Source of the DNA: Clostridia bacterium | Lineage (GTDB): Bacteria > Bacillota > Clostridia > Oscillospirales > Acutalibacteraceae | Length of the DNA stretch: 64,000 nucleotides | NCBI GenBank assembly: GCA_017516745.1 | Contig: JAFXBF010000012.1 | Span: 1-64,000, forward strand | Direction: 5' to 3' | Part shown: positions 7,261 through 15,835 of the stretch, piece by piece | How positions within the stretch are numbered: the first letter of the stretch is position 1 | How the letters are laid out: the number at the start of each line of letters is the position of its first letter | Position numbers and translations under genes: made by a program | The notes under the pieces: generated by a model | Told to the model about the DNA's origin: nothing | What the model saw: the letters and a program-made list of their open reading frames with translations, nothing else | Databases searched by the model: none

Positions 7261-9234
7261 TTAAATCAGGTTACCGACGGTGTATCCCTCATAAACAGCG
7301 TTGGGAATAATTCCGCCGCCGTTGGAATCGCCGATATTGTAGATTTCTTTTATTTCGTCTTTAAGTGACTCGTAAAGCGTTGTTTCGGGTCTGCCGCCGA
7401 CTGCAAAAACAACCGTGTCGGCTTTGACGGAGTTTGTCTTGCCGTCCTTGGTTTTGTAAACAACATCCGTTGCGGTGATTTTCTCAACCTTCGATTCGGT
7501 GAGCAGCTTTACGCCGTGACCCTTTAGGTGACCGAGAAGAATTGTCTGGTCGGTTTTGCCTGTGTTGCCTGCAAGGGTATCCGTCATTTCGATGATTGTT
7601 ACCTTCTTGCCCTGCTTTGCGAGGTATTCTGCCGTTTCACAGCCTATTGAGCCGCCGCCGATTACGACTGTGTTCTTTCCGCTTTCCTTGCCGTTGAGGA
7701 TATCAACCGCATTGACAGCTCTGTCAGCGCCCTCAATTTTAAGTGAAACGGGTGTGACGCCTGTTGCGCAGACAACCGCATCTGCGTTCATTGCAAGCAC
7801 AGCTTCCTTGGCTAATTTTCTGCCAAGGTGAACGTTTACACCATGAAGCTCAAGCTGTCTTTCAAGATATGGCTTCATCAGACCGAGATGCTGCTTGAAC
7901 GGCGGTTTGCAGGCGAGATTCATCTGACCGCCTACCTCGTTTGCCGCTTCATAAAGGTCAACCGTGTGTCCTCTCATTGCTGCAATTCTTGCTGCCTCAA
8001 CACCTGCAACACCTGCACCGATAACGACAACCTTTTTCTTTGTCAGGGCAGGGGTTACCGTGTAATCATTGTCGCCTCTTGCAAGCACGGCATTGCCTGA
8101 GCAGATAGCTCTTTCACCGTGCTGAAGCTGGTGGTCAACACAGTGACCGCAGCCGATACAGGGTCGGATTTCGTCCTCTCTGTCCTCGTCTATAAGGTTG
8201 ACAAGGTCAGGCTGTGCAAGCAGACCGTGACCGATAAATATAAGGTCGCACTGCTTTGATTTAAGTGCCTTTTCAGAGGCAACGGGATTTTGTGCACGGC
8301 CGCCGCCGATAAGAGTAATCTTTTTCTTGCCTGTAGTCAGCATAAGACCGATTTTCATAACAAGGCAGAGGGCTACCGCCATACAGTCGGAATATGCGGA
8401 TTCGGGCTTCTGGTTTTTGCCTGCCTCGCCTGACCAAATACCTGCAAGCACTTCGATTGCGTCGACGCCTGCTTCCTGAAGCTTTTTGCAGTAGTAAAGA
8501 CCGTCGGGCATTGAAATACCGCCGTCCTTGCCCATTTCGATAACGGAGAGCTTGACTATTATCGCAAAATCCTCACCGCAAAGCTCACGGATTCGCTTTA
8601 TTATGTTCAGGTGGAAACGGATTCTGTTTTCACGGCTGCCGCCGTATTCGTCCGTGCGGACATTGGCTGTTTTGGATAAAAACTGCTGTCCGAGGTAGTA
8701 GCCTACTGCGTGAATTTCAACGCCGTCAAAGCCTGCCTTCTTTGCACGCAGAGCAGCCTGGGCATACTTTTCTTCAATCGCCTTTATTTCGTTAATTGTA
8801 AGGGCACGGGGTGTTTCGTTTGCAAGACCCATCATATACGAGTATGGCATTGCAACGGCACTCGGTCCGACGGGTTGGTCGCCTATAATTTTTCTTCTTG
8901 CACCTCTGCCCGTGTGGGAAAGCTGAAGAAAAGCCTTTGAACCGCCTTGGTGAATAACGTCGGCAAGCTGTGCCATACCGGGGATGTATTTATCGTCATC
9001 AATTATGAGCATACCCTTGGTGTTGAGTCCGAGTGGGGAATCAACGCAGGTAACTTCAACAATAATTGCACCTACTCCGCCCTTGGCTCTTTCTGCGTAG
9101 TGGTTGAGCACCGCCTTGTTTACAAAGCCGCCGTCACTCTGGCTCATGCCCATTGCAGCCATAACGGTTTTGTTGCGAAGCTCAACCTTGCCGATTTTAC
9201 CGGGTGATAACAGATTGGGGTATTTCGGGTTCAT
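7261..9234 (-). CDS. Old Yellow Enzyme-type NADH:flavin oxidoreductase with FAD/NAD domain (2-enoate reductase family)
   Basis: 657 residues. An FMN-binding TIM barrel comes first (GKIGKVELRNKTVMAAMG, FDGVEIHAVGYYLGQQF, YGGSRENRIRF), then a [4Fe-4S] Cys cluster (CIGCGHC ... ICSGN), then two Rossmann motifs (VVVIGAGVAGVEAARIAA for FAD; VVIGGGSIGCETAEYLA for NAD(P)H). This is the architecture of 2,4-dienoyl-CoA reductase, enoate reductase and bile-acid BaiCD/BaiH-like enzymes, which reduce activated C=C bonds. The barrel has 'HAVGYYLGQQF' where many relatives have 'HAAHGYLL', so substrate should not be transferred. It follows a GPH-type transporter gene by 41 nt in one operon, suggesting that the imported compound is reduced. 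No signal peptide: cytoplasmic. Confidence 0.92.
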   Translation of the reverse strand: MNPKYPNLLSPGKIGKVELRNKTVMAAMGMSQSDGGFVNKAVLNHYAERAKGGVGAIIVEVTCVDSPLGLNTKGMLIIDDDKYIPGMAQLADVIHQGGSKAFLQLSHTGRGARRKIIGDQPVGPSAVAMPYSYMMGLANETPRALTINEIKAIEEKYAQAALRAKKAGFDGVEIHAVGYYLGQQFLSKTANVRTDEYGGSRENRIRFHLNIIKRIRELCGEDFAIIVKLSVIEMGKDGGISMPDGLYYCKKLQEAGVDAIEVLAGIWSGEAGKNQKPESAYSDCMAVALCLVMKIGLMLTTGKKKITLIGGGRAQNPVASEKALKSKQCDLIFIGHGLLAQPDLVNLIDEDREDEIRPCIGCGHCVDHQLQHGERAICSGNAVLARGDNDYTVTPALTKKKVVVIGAGVAGVEAARIAAMRGHTVDLYEAANEVGGQMNLACKPPFKQHLGLMKPYLERQLELHGVNVHLGRKLAKEAVLAMNADAVVCATGVTPVSLKIEGADRAVNAVDILNGKESGKNTVVIGGGSIGCETAEYLAKQGKKVTIIEMTDTLAGNTGKTDQTILLGHLKGHGVKLLTESKVEKITATDVVYKTKDGKTNSVKADTVVFAVGGRPETTLYESLKDEIKEIYNIGDSNGGGIIPNAVYEGYTVGNLI

Positions 9235-9275
9235 AATAAGTCCCTCCGTTTATTTCTTACATAGAATGGTTTTAA

Positions 9276-10745
9276 TTATACAGTCCGGATTTCTGCCGCT
9301 GCTGCTGCGCTTGCGGCCCGGATTTCTTCAAGCTCGCTCATTATTCTTTCCTTGCGCTTGCCCGTGAAGTTGTCGAACATCATAATAATACCGGGTACAA
9401 GGTTGCCTATAATACCGGGGATTGCAACGAGCAGGAATATGCCGTGGAGTGTTTCGGGGGTTTGTACCGCCTCGGTCATAACGCCGTTGATTGAAACTGC
9501 GCTCTGATAGCCGATGAGTGCCATACCGCCGTTGACAAGCAGCTCCTTCCAAAGCGCGGCAATACGGGAAACCATTGTGTTGAAGGCGAAAACCATACCC
9601 TCGTTACGCTGGGCAACACCGTATTTCTTGTAGCTCTTCCACTCCATATAGTCGGTTGAGTCGGCAAGCAGAATTCGCTTTGCGGCGCTCATTGCGGCAT
9701 TGGGCATACCGCCGAGTGCGATAAGAATACCGACAAGCCACAGGTGCTTGTAGCCGAAAAGAAGGAGAATCAGGTAGCATATACCTGTGTGCAGGTAGCC
9801 CCACACGACAATATCTCTTGATGAGCGCTTTTTACCGACAAACGGGACGGAAAGCAGACCGCCGTAGGAGAGTGCGGAGCTGCCTATTTCAACATAGGTT
9901 TTCATATCGTAGCGGTTAAGGGTGTGCTTGTAGAAGTAGGGGAGAGAGTTGTAGCACACCTGTCTTACGGACTCGATAACCTGGCTTAAGCAAAGCAGGA
10001 GAAGCGGTCTGTTGAGAAGGATGAGCTTGTAGTCGATTTTGATTTTCTTTTCTTTTTCCCGTGGCGGCAGAACGATATTACGCTCTTTGAGCGTGAAGCA
10101 CGGCACGAGCATAGTGAAAAGGCCGAGTATGCCGAAAATGAGTGCAACGGTGAAGAATGCCCACTTTTCCTTGGCGTAGTCGTTGCCCTGAAGCTCAATT
10201 ATGATTGGCACCATACCGCCGGGTAGCATTGAGCCGAGTGTTGAGGCGAGCTGTGCCACGGTGTAGAAATTCTTTCGGGATTTTGCGTTGGGTGTCATAC
10301 GCACGGAAAGCGTTGACAGCGCAACATCAAAGAATGTGTCCGCAATATTGAAAAGCAGGAAAAGCAGAAAGCTCCACACAACGTTGAAGGTGATTGAGGA
10401 CGACGGAACAACGAAAAGGAGAATTGAGGAAAGCGTGAACGGAATGGCGGAAGCCGTCATAAACCGCCTTGCGTTACCCGTGGTTGAGTGGTTATTGTCC
10501 AGCAATGCGCCTACAATCGGGGCAATGATAATGTTAATGCCCGTCGTGACAGAGTTCATAGCGAGAAGGTGGTGAGACTTAAGACCCATATAGTCACGCA
10601 TAAACTGGTCGGTATATGTACTGACCGAGTCCTGACCCATACAGTTGCCGAACACGCCCGAAACGTAGCCGACCTGTTCCTTAAAGGCGACGTCGGGGTT
10701 GTTTTTCATTTCATTGTATTTTTCTTTTAAATTGAATCTTGCCAC
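9276..10745 (-). CDS. MFS transporter, GPH (glycoside-pentoside-hexuronide:cation symporter, MelB-like) family
   Basis: 489 residues with about 12 membrane segments. The N-terminal half has APIVGALLDNNHSTTGNARRF, matching the conserved loop 2-3 motif of MelB/GPH symporters, in which an aspartate helps bind the coupling cation. The GTG start at 10745 is preceded by GGGAGC. It imports a small solute, probably a sugar derivative or other organic anion, with H+ or Na+. It heads a two-gene operon with the OYE-type reductase and is divergent from the isomerase/dehydrogenase operon, across a shared regulatory region with an inverted repeat. Confidence 0.9.
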   Translation of the reverse strand: MARFNLKEKYNEMKNNPDVAFKEQVGYVSGVFGNCMGQDSVSTYTDQFMRDYMGLKSHHLLAMNSVTTGINIIIAPIVGALLDNNHSTTGNARRFMTASAIPFTLSSILLFVVPSSSITFNVVWSFLLFLLFNIADTFFDVALSTLSVRMTPNAKSRKNFYTVAQLASTLGSMLPGGMVPIIIELQGNDYAKEKWAFFTVALIFGILGLFTMLVPCFTLKERNIVLPPREKEKKIKIDYKLILLNRPLLLLCLSQVIESVRQVCYNSLPYFYKHTLNRYDMKTYVEIGSSALSYGGLLSVPFVGKKRSSRDIVVWGYLHTGICYLILLLFGYKHLWLVGILIALGGMPNAAMSAAKRILLADSTDYMEWKSYKKYGVAQRNEGMVFAFNTMVSRIAALWKELLVNGGMALIGYQSAVSINGVMTEAVQTPETLHGIFLLVAIPGIIGNLVPGIIMMFDNFTGKRKERIMSELEEIRAASAAAAAEIRTV

Positions 10746-10787
10746 TGCTTCAGCTCCCTTATATTTCTATATCGGATTTATAAAACA

Positions 10788-10816
10788 ATCATAACACATA
10801 TTCCGCAATATAACAA
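10788..10816 (-). promoter_or_regulatory. Promoter of the transporter-reductase operon
   Basis: Minus strand: TTGTTA (10816-10811), 17-bp spacer, TATGAT (10793-10788). Confidence 0.65.
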
Positions 10817-10817
10817 C

Positions 10818-10836
10818 ACTCAATTTTCTGTTGAGT
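10818..10836. promoter_or_regulatory. Operator-like inverted repeat between divergent promoters
   Basis: ACTCAA (10818-10823) and TTGAGT (10831-10836) form a perfect 6-bp inverted repeat with a 7-bp spacer. The right arm is also the -35 box of the plus-strand promoter, and the left arm sits 2 bp beyond the -35 box of the minus-strand promoter. One bound regulator could control both operons. Confidence 0.5.
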
Positions 10837-10859
10837 TTTGGCCGCTGATATGCTAAACT
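10831..10859 (+). promoter_or_regulatory. Promoter of the isomerase-dehydrogenase operon
   Basis: TTGAGT (10831-10836), 17-bp spacer, TAAACT (10854-10859). Confidence 0.65.
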
Positions 10860-10882
10860 GAAATTCAAGGTTGGTGATTATT

Positions 10883-11644
10883 ATGGATTTCGGTTTTACT
10901 ACCACATCCTTCCGACAGATAAAGGATTTGGAAAAAATCGTTAATATAGCCCGTGAAGCGGAAGCTGACTGCATTGAGTGGGGCGGAGATATCCACGTCA
11001 GAAGCGTTGCGGATGCAAGGCGTGCAAAGGAGCTTTGCGACAAGGTAGGCATACGCATAAATTCCTATGCCAGCTATTACCGTGTCGGCTGTAAAAACGC
11101 CGATGAATGGAAGAAAATCTGTGAAATTGCAAGCGTTATGGGTGCACGCAGTGTCCGAGTGTGGCTGGGTAAGGCTGACAGCGAAAAGACCGATGAAGCA
11201 ACCTACAAAACAATAGTTGAGGACACGAAAAGCATCTGTACGACAGCGAAAGACTACGGGCTTATTGTCTGCCCCGAATGTCACGACAACACCTTTAATA
11301 ACAATACCGACGCTTTTCTGAAAATTCACAATGAAGTCGGCTGTGATAATTTCAGGACATATTTTCAGTCACGCTATAAACGCCTGCAATACGACCTTGA
11401 CCGTATTGAGCGCACCCTGCCGTACATTGAAACCGTGCATATTTCGTATTCCGAGCAAAGCCGTGAGCAGTTCCCGAAATTCAACCCGAAGTATATTGAC
11501 ACCCTGCTCGACAAAATAAAGCAGTCGGGCTTTGACGGCAACATACTTCTGGAATATACATATCTCTGCGGCTATTTCGGATTCCCGTCGTGTATGATTA
11601 AAGATATGAAAAGACTTAAGAAAAAGGTGGGCGAGGCAAAATGA
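10883..11644 (+). CDS. Sugar phosphate isomerase/epimerase-like TIM barrel protein
   Basis: 253 residues from ATG 10883 (GGTGA 5-6 nt upstream; a TTG at 10871 is open but overlaps that site). It matches the AP_endonuc_2/xylose isomerase-like fold: MDFGFTTTSF start, AREAEADCIEWGGDIHV strand-helix, PECHDNTFNNN and ILLEYTYLCGYFG with metal-ligand-type Glu and His residues. Members epimerise or isomerise sugars, inositols and hydroxy-ketones, usually with a divalent metal. The stop overlaps the next start by 4 nt (ATGA), so translation is coupled to the 2-hydroxyacid dehydrogenase. Substrate unknown; cytoplasmic. Confidence 0.85.
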   Translation: MDFGFTTTSFRQIKDLEKIVNIAREAEADCIEWGGDIHVRSVADARRAKELCDKVGIRINSYASYYRVGCKNADEWKKICEIASVMGARSVRVWLGKADSEKTDEATYKTIVEDTKSICTTAKDYGLIVCPECHDNTFNNNTDAFLKIHNEVGCDNFRTYFQSRYKRLQYDLDRIERTLPYIETVHISYSEQSREQFPKFNPKYIDTLLDKIKQSGFDGNILLEYTYLCGYFGFPSCMIKDMKRLKKKVGEAK

Positions 11645-12636
11645 AAATTGCGCTTTTCGGCAGCAATCAACTGCAGTTTTCCAAGGTTTATACACCCGAG
11701 GTGCTTAAAAAATTAGGCGAATACGGCGAGCTTTCGCCGAGAATCAGTCAGAGCAACATAGCGGAGTATAAGGATTTTCTCAAAGGTTGTGAAATTGCTT
11801 TTGCAACCTGGGGTATGCCGCAGTTCACAAAAGAGGAAATTGCCGAGTATATGCCCGACCTCAAGGCTGTTTTTTATTCCGCAGGCACGGTGCAGTATTT
11901 TGCACGGCCGTTTCTTGAAAGCGGAATAAAGGTTTACTCTGCCTTTGCGGCAAATGCCGTACCTGTTGCGGAATACACCTTTGCACAGATTACCCTTGCG
12001 GCAAAGGGCTATTTCCAGGCGGCTAAATATTACCGCATCCTGCCTGTTCGCTCGCTTGCCTTTGCCCAGTCTTCCACGGGCTGCTTCGGCTGCAAGGTCG
12101 GTCTTGTGGGTCTTGGCGCAATCGGAAAAATGGTTGCCGAAAGGCTTAAGGCACTCGATGTTGAGGTTTATGCCTGTGACCCGTTTGTTTCCGAAGAAAC
12201 AGCAAAAGAACTCGGTGTTACCCTTGTTGATATGGAAACGCTTTTCAGCGAGTGTGACGTAATCAGCAACCACCTTGCCAACAAGCCCGAGCTTGAAAAC
12301 GTTTTCAACTACAAGCTTTTCAAAAGGATGAAAAAACGTTCGACATTTATCAACACGGGCAGAGGTGCACAGGTTGCGGAATATTCGCTGGCACTCTCAC
12401 TCCTTCTTCATCCGTCAAGAACCTTTGTTGCCGACGTGCTGAAAAAAGAGATGTTCCCCTATATAAACCCGCTTTTCTGGGTGCCCAATGCAATACTTAC
12501 ACCCCATATCGCAGGCAGTACGGGCAAGGAGCCGCAGCGTATGGCTTATTATATGATGGAAGAAATGGAGAGTTTTCTTTCGGGCAACCCCACACGCTAC
12601 GAGGTAACCCTCGAAGCTCTTGAGAGGATGGCATAA
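11641..12636 (+). CDS. D-2-hydroxyacid dehydrogenase family, NAD(P)-dependent
   Basis: 331 residues. Split Rossmann domains: the NAD motif is VGLVGLGAIGKMVAERL with acidic residue in ACDP, followed by NTGRGAQV (substrate arginine) and TPHIAGST (catalytic His). The N-terminal substrate domain includes VFYSAGTVQYF. Family members reduce 2-keto acids to D-2-hydroxy acids or the reverse (phosphoglycerate, glyoxylate or hydroxypyruvate reductase types). It is translationally coupled to the upstream TIM barrel gene, so the two probably act in sequence on one sugar acid or polyol. No signal peptide. Confidence 0.9.
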   Translation: MKIALFGSNQLQFSKVYTPEVLKKLGEYGELSPRISQSNIAEYKDFLKGCEIAFATWGMPQFTKEEIAEYMPDLKAVFYSAGTVQYFARPFLESGIKVYSAFAANAVPVAEYTFAQITLAAKGYFQAAKYYRILPVRSLAFAQSSTGCFGCKVGLVGLGAIGKMVAERLKALDVEVYACDPFVSEETAKELGVTLVDMETLFSECDVISNHLANKPELENVFNYKLFKRMKKRSTFINTGRGAQVAEYSLALSLLLHPSRTFVADVLKKEMFPYINPLFWVPNAILTPHIAGSTGKEPQRMAYYMMEEMESFLSGNPTRYEVTLEALERMA

Positions 12637-12640
12637 GCCT

Positions 12641-14746
12641 ATGACGGTTTTGTATGTGTTAATTGCCATTGCAGTGTTTTTTGTGCTGTTGACTGCGGCT
12701 GAACTCGTGCATCTGCTTCGGATTAAGCCGTTGCCCGATTTGCCCGATGATGCCCAGCGTGAAAAGTATTCGCTGAATATAAACGGCAAGAGCTTTGAGG
12801 ATTTATACCTTTTCCTCGGCGGTAAGCAGAGCGAGCCTTCCTTCAGCGAGGAGGAAACATATTCCCTGCTTTTGAAGCAGGCGGAATATATGAACTGTCG
12901 CTTTGACTGTGCGGATTTCCGTGCACAGCTGCTCTTTAAGATTTATAAGGATTGTCATAATGAACTCAATCCCGAATGTAAAGCTCTTATAAAAAATACT
13001 TTTCTGAATTTCAAGTATTCAATGGATGAGCCGGGCGATGACAGTATGTGCTACTGGTCGGAAAACCATCAGCTTCTCTTTGCTGTCAGCGAGTATCTTG
13101 CAGGCCAGGAGTGGCAGAATGAGGTTTTCACAAACGACGGTAAATCAGGCGAAGAGCACAGAAAAAAAGCATTGAGCAAAATTCGTATCTGGATGCAGCA
13201 GCGCTTTGACTACGGCTTTTCCGAATACTTAAGCAACAACTATCTTGCCGAGGATATTGCGCCTATGGCTAATTTCATCGCTTATTCAAAGGACGAAAAA
13301 GCGATTGAGCAAATGAAAATAGTTATGGATATTCTGTGGCTGGATGTTGCACTGAATTCTGTCAACAACCGCTTTGTTGCGGCAAGCTCAAGAATGTACG
13401 GCAACAACAAGGCGGCAAACTGTATCGGTAACAGCGTTCAGAGTGCAATGAATGTTCTTTGGGGCAAAGAAGCGGCGGAAAAACTGCTTTCTGACCCCGA
13501 TATTCCCGAGTCGGAAAAGAAACTTATTGAGGTTTCGCTTGCCAAAAAGCCTAACCACATAGTCCTTTGCTTTACGGATGTGATTGAAAAAGGACTTTAC
13601 ACTCTGCCGAAGGCTGTAAAGGATATTACCTTGTCAGAGGAAGCGTTCGTTTCAAAAATGAGCTGCGGTCTTTCGCCTGACGATATGATCAGCGAAAACC
13701 TTGTCGGACAGAGTGATTCCTGCATTATGGCGCAGACGGGTGCCGAAACCTTTACAAATCCGCAGGTTATAAAAAATACACTTGAATACCTTAAGAAAAA
13801 CAACCTATATACAAACAAATTTTTAAGCTATTTCAGGTTTTTAAACCTTACAATATTTAAGTGTATCAACTGGGAAAAATTTGCCGCAATGTACAGTATT
13901 ATGCCCCACGGAATAGCACTTGGCAGAGGCAATGTTTACACATACCGCAATGCTCATTATTCGCTGTCAACCGATGTGTGTAAGGCTGTCGGTGTATGCG
14001 GTGCGCAGGACAATGTGTGGACTGCGAATATCGCCGAAGCGCTCACGCTTTTCACCACTCACCCTGCAGGCAGCGGCAGCGGAAAGTACGGTGCTTCGCC
14101 GGGCTACTGGATAGGCAACGGCAGACGGCCGATGAGCGTACAGCACGAAAACGTCAACGTAACGGTTTATAAGTTGCCGCAGAAAAAACGCCTTGGCGAA
14201 AGTGCCGTGTGCGATATTACACACGCCTATATGCCCCGTGATTTATACGATGAATTTGAGCTTGACGGCAACAGGGCTTTTGCACGCAAAAACGGTGTTT
14301 TTGTTGCCTTGATTTCGGACGGAAATTTGGAGTACAAGCCATATAACCCCGACTCGGCAAAGGGCCTGCTCAAGGGCAGGGTCTTGCCGGAGAAATTAAG
14401 CCTCGAAAACGGTTTTGACCTGTGCCGTAAGGGCGGAGAATACCATTGCTACGTCACTGAGCTTTCGGATTCGGACACGGAAAGCTTTGAGCAGTTCAAA
14501 GATAGAGTAAAGCGCAACACCTTTACATCTGATAATGGCTGTGTCAGTTACAAAACAAACTGCGGAGAAATTTTTGTGTCGTATAACGGGGAGTTTACCG
14601 TTGACGGAAAAGCTGCTCAAACGATGTTTGACCGCTACGACAGTGTTTTCTGCAAAGCAAAACGTAAAGATAAAACACTTATAATCAATACACCTGCTCA
14701 CAGCCTTGAGCTTGACTTTGAAAATGCTTTAAGAAAGTCAAAATAA
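12641..14746 (+). CDS. Large membrane-anchored protein of unknown function, (alpha/alpha)6-barrel-like
   Basis: 701 residues from ATG 12641, 4 nt after the dehydrogenase stop. One N-terminal membrane helix (residues ~3-22) is followed by a large domain with helical repeats; the segment CYWSENHQLLFAVSEYLAGQEW recalls helical-toroid proteins related to polysaccharide lyases and heparinases. The last ~250 residues look beta-rich, with aromatic and Gly-rich stretches (HPAGSGSGKYGASPGYWIGNGRRPMSVQHE). I do not recognise a defined catalytic motif. As third gene of the operon it may process an extracellular glycan whose product enters through the divergent transporter; this is inference. The Shine-Dalgarno (GAGAGG, ~13 nt away) is weak, so coupling is likely. 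Confidence 0.8.
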   Translation: MTVLYVLIAIAVFFVLLTAAELVHLLRIKPLPDLPDDAQREKYSLNINGKSFEDLYLFLGGKQSEPSFSEEETYSLLLKQAEYMNCRFDCADFRAQLLFKIYKDCHNELNPECKALIKNTFLNFKYSMDEPGDDSMCYWSENHQLLFAVSEYLAGQEWQNEVFTNDGKSGEEHRKKALSKIRIWMQQRFDYGFSEYLSNNYLAEDIAPMANFIAYSKDEKAIEQMKIVMDILWLDVALNSVNNRFVAASSRMYGNNKAANCIGNSVQSAMNVLWGKEAAEKLLSDPDIPESEKKLIEVSLAKKPNHIVLCFTDVIEKGLYTLPKAVKDITLSEEAFVSKMSCGLSPDDMISENLVGQSDSCIMAQTGAETFTNPQVIKNTLEYLKKNNLYTNKFLSYFRFLNLTIFKCINWEKFAAMYSIMPHGIALGRGNVYTYRNAHYSLSTDVCKAVGVCGAQDNVWTANIAEALTLFTTHPAGSGSGKYGASPGYWIGNGRRPMSVQHENVNVTVYKLPQKKRLGESAVCDITHAYMPRDLYDEFELDGNRAFARKNGVFVALISDGNLEYKPYNPDSAKGLLKGRVLPEKLSLENGFDLCRKGGEYHCYVTELSDSDTESFEQFKDRVKRNTFTSDNGCVSYKTNCGEIFVSYNGEFTVDGKAAQTMFDRYDSVFCKAKRKDKTLIINTPAHSLELDFENALRKSK

Positions 14747-14765
14747 AATTTTATGCAAAATTTAT

Positions 14766-14801
14766 GCAGCATACGCAATGCTTTTGTGTATGCTGCTTTT
14801 T
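14766..14801 (+). terminator. Rho-independent terminator
   Basis: GCAGCATACGCA (14766-14777) pairs with TGTGTATGCTGC (14785-14796), then TTTTT. It ends the three-gene operon from 10883. Confidence 0.85.
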
Positions 14802-14833
14802 CAATTTTCACAAAAATTTTTAACAAAATGTTA

Positions 14834-14862
14834 TTGAATTGTGCAGTTTATTATATTATAAT
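14834..14862 (+). promoter_or_regulatory. Sigma-A type promoter of the phosphodiesterase-beta helix-lipase operon
   Basis: TTGAAT (14834-14839), 17-bp spacer, TATAAT (14857-14862), 39 bp before the first ATG. Confidence 0.75.
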
Positions 14863-14901
14863 GTAAAAATAATAAAGATATAAATAGGATGGAGGAATGG
14901 T

Positions 14902-15822
14902 ATGGGCAGAAAATATTCTCACGTAATCGTTCTCGGAATTGACGGCGCCGGCTCTTTTGTCAGGGATGCCGACACACCGTATTTCGATTCGATTTTTGCA
15001 AACGGTGCGGTAACCTATGATGCACTTGCTTCAAACCCGTCAATCAGCGCCGAGTGCTGGGGCTCAATGCTTTTGGGTGTCGGCCCTGAGGTACATAAGC
15101 TCACAAACGGAATTGTAAGCTCGACACCCTATCCAGTCGATTCGCCGTATCCCTCTCTCTTCCGCGGAATAAAGTCGGTTTATCCCGAGGCCGAGCTTGG
15201 CTCATACTGCGACTGGAATCCGATTACTTACGGCATAGTTGAGGATAACCTCGGCGTTTCTCACGACACGGCCAATGATGATGAACTCGCACCGATTATC
15301 TGCGACTACATCAAAGCGAAAAAGCCCGATTTCCTGTTTGTTCAGTTCGACAGCGTGGACGGTGCAGGCCACAAGCACGGCTACGGTACACCCGAGCACC
15401 TCAAACGCATCAGCGAGGTCGATGTGCTTGTAAACGATGTTTACCGTGCGGCAAAAGCTGCAGGCATAATTGATGAAACCCTGTTTATTGTCATAGCTGA
15501 CCACGGCGGTACAAACCCCGGCAACGGTCAGGGCGGCGGCCACGGCGGCTGGACTGACGGCGAAAAGTACGTCACCTTTGCCGCAGCAGGCAAGGGTGTA
15601 AATCATATCCGGCTTGAAAAAATGAATATAAGAGACCTTGCCGCCATTGTTCTTTACTCATTCGGCATTGACTCACCCGAGTTTGACGAGGCAGGCTGGA
15701 CTTCGCAGATTCCCGAAGGCCTTTTCAGCGACAGCTCAATCCCCGGATACCGTGATATTTCACACCTCACAGGTGCGGCACCGAGAATTTCCAAAGTACC
15801 GCATACATCCGAACTGATTTAG
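14902..15822 (+). CDS. Alkaline phosphatase superfamily / type I phosphodiesterase-nucleotide pyrophosphatase-like enzyme
   Basis: 306 residues. Metal-binding signatures of the superfamily are visible: VLGIDGAG (Asp ligand), a candidate nucleophile Ser or Thr in NPSISAECWGSML, FDSVDGAGHKHGYG (Asp and His ligands), ADHGGTN (Asp-His) and GGHGGWTDG (last His). The family cleaves phosphomono- or phosphodiesters using two metals. There is no signal peptide, so it is probably cytoplasmic. First gene of an operon with the beta-helix gene (13 nt) and two lipase-like genes. A phospholipid head group or nucleotide sugar substrate would fit the context, but the substrate is not determined by sequence. 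Confidence 0.88.
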   Translation: MGRKYSHVIVLGIDGAGSFVRDADTPYFDSIFANGAVTYDALASNPSISAECWGSMLLGVGPEVHKLTNGIVSSTPYPVDSPYPSLFRGIKSVYPEAELGSYCDWNPITYGIVEDNLGVSHDTANDDELAPIICDYIKAKKPDFLFVQFDSVDGAGHKHGYGTPEHLKRISEVDVLVNDVYRAAKAAGIIDETLFIVIADHGGTNPGNGQGGGHGGWTDGEKYVTFAAAGKGVNHIRLEKMNIRDLAAIVLYSFGIDSPEFDEAGWTSQIPEGLFSDSSIPGYRDISHLTGAAPRISKVPHTSELI

Positions 15823-15835
15823 GAGTGAAAGCAGG

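Noticed and set aside
7261-9234. BaiCD/BaiH (bile acid 7-dehydroxylation) assignment
   Set aside because: The architecture is shared by many reductases, other bai genes are absent, and substrate motifs differ.
12620-12640. TTG start for the 701-aa protein at 12620
   Set aside because: It overlaps the dehydrogenase stop region and lacks a Shine-Dalgarno; ATG 12641 begins a standard membrane helix.
14902-15822. Alkaline sphingomyelinase (ENPP7-like) assignment
   Set aside because: Only superfamily metal ligands are visible, and there is no signal peptide. The lipid context alone does not establish it.
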